Shown piece by piece: positions 63,069 to 64,000 of a DNA stretch of 64,000 nt (position 1 is the stretch's first letter; every line of letters starts with the position of its first letter). The position numbers and the translations under genes are program-made. The stretch comes from Ampullaceana balthica. Taxonomy: Eukaryota > Mollusca > Gastropoda > Lymnaeidae. The stretch spans positions 62,001-126,000 of the forward strand of contig CALYLW010001097.1 in assembly GCA_944989445.1 (NCBI GenBank), written 5' to 3'. A model generated the notes under the pieces. The model did no database searches and was not told where the DNA came from. It saw nothing but the letters and a program-made list of their open reading frames with translations.

Positions 63069-63221
63069 CAGGGCCGTTTTAACGCATAGGCCCGTTGGGC
63101 ATTTTCTCGGGGGCCCACGAGCATACGGGCCCCATGGAAATATGTTTATTAGTATATATTATGCATATTAATTTTTTATTCCTGCGGGGGAGGGGCCCAA
63201 AATGGTTTAAAGACGGCTCTG
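63069..63221. mobile_element. hAT-type MITE with perfect 8-bp target duplication
   Basis: The ends are CAGGGCCGTTTTAACGC at the left and GGTTTAAAGACGGCTCTG at the right, imperfect inverses. The 8-bp duplication GTTACAGT lies at 63061-63068 and 63222-63229. The 153-bp body has GGGGGCCCACG and GGGGCCCAAAATGG near the ends. Confidence 0.93.
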
Positions 63222-63425
63222 GTTACAGTCAAGGGACTATAATAAAAAAAAAGAGCAGCCATCGCGGAGGGGGGAGGCCCATTAATTTAATGCTTCAGCA
63301 CGTTAAAATTATATGAAGGTCACGGTTACATGAAGCATACATCAGTGGTGCCAGACACTTGCGAGAGCGCATGTGTCTATGTGTAATATTAAAGGTTATT
63401 TGTATATGTGATCATAAAATATGTT

Positions 63426-63862
63426 TAGGGCTGCGGAAATTAACGATTAATTAATCGATTAATCGTTAAAAATTTTAATCGATTAAAATTAAGTTTGATT
63501 GATTAAAACTTGATTAAAATTTAAGAAAATATGTCTAATATTTTTTCCCCAATTTATTAATAATATATATTTTTTGTTACTTGCATACTTTTCCCTCGTA
63601 TTATTATTATTTATTTGGACGTGCATACGTAAACAAAAATGTTTTTCTTCCTTATTTCTTGCATAGCAAAACGAATTTGCTGTGTTACGTCACAGAATTT
63701 GGGAGCCATGGAATAACCGCCACCTAATCGATTTCTCGAAATAATGAATCGCAACTTCAAGGGATCTACATATGCATTATAAAATATAATTAATTGAAAT
63801 TAATCAATTAAATTTTATCCCGATTAATCCAACACATTTTTTAAAATCAGTACCAGCCCTAA
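63426..63862. mobile_element. MITE-like element with TTAGGGCTG ends
   Basis: TTAGGGCTG at 63425-63433 is matched by CAGCCCTAA at 63854-63862. Inside the left end are repeated ATTAATCGATTAATCG palindromes. No target duplication could be fixed. Confidence 0.6.
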
Positions 63863-64000
63863 TTTTTTAAAAAAATTGTCTTTCTGATTTAGGGAAGTGG
63901 AGAGACTGTCAGATAGATGATGGCACATTGAGATTCAAGATTCCAACGCAAGCCAGCGACCAGAGAAAGCTAATAATAAAAAAACATCAATAACATTTCA

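Overview
This window looks like nuclear DNA of an invertebrate animal. Genes are split by spliceosomal introns, with GT-AG junctions on both strands, and there are SINE, LINE, hAT and Helitron relics and very many minisatellites. A mollusc, perhaps a gastropod, is my inference from the protein style and repeat types; nothing in the sequence proves it.

Two genes are well supported and converge. (1) Positions 802-3899, + strand: proteasome subunit beta type-5 (PSMB5), the chymotrypsin-like catalytic subunit of the 20S proteasome. Six coding exons are visible; the start-codon exon was not found. (2) Positions 33069-6102, - strand: an ankyrin-repeat protein of unknown family. I reconstructed 17 exons giving 677 residues; all 16 introns between them are phase 0 and the protein ends in a CaaX-like box (CCMQ). 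Many of its exons are small and not obvious as ORFs, and were found by pairing splice sites with ankyrin-like reading frames. A possible further upstream exon lies at 37347-37398. The two genes are not obviously related in function.

The introns of the ankyrin gene and the whole region to the right (33-64 kb) are filled by mobile elements and tandem arrays. About thirty arrays with units of 14 to 60 bp cover roughly 17.5 kb by my estimate, about a quarter of the window. At least five hAT-type elements or relics are present: MITEs at 11476-11774 and 63069-63221 with perfect 8-bp target duplications, a relic at 21681-24177 with a nested tRNA-SINE, a ZBED5/FAM200-like transposase pseudogene at 34620-36467, and a relic at 46367-47684. 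There is also a near-complete non-autonomous Helitron (7091-8189), further Helitron-like tails near 33.9, 44.3 and 44.85 kb, a transposon with inverted ends at 55665-57676 carrying a LINE reverse-transcriptase fragment, and an orphan tRNA-like sequence.

The most interesting structure is in the ankyrin gene. Three separate minisatellites (units 39, 35 and 53 bp) start exactly at an exon's 3-prime end, and every unit repeats the exon tail plus a consensus 5-prime splice site. The gene therefore carries lines of 9, 7 and 22 decoy donors directly behind three real donors. In the 39-bp array the unit is a multiple of three and the frame stays open, so use of a decoy would add 13-residue repeats to the protein in frame. 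In the other two arrays a decoy would bring in a stop within a few codons. I found no second gene-rich region; 38-64 kb holds no gene I can support.
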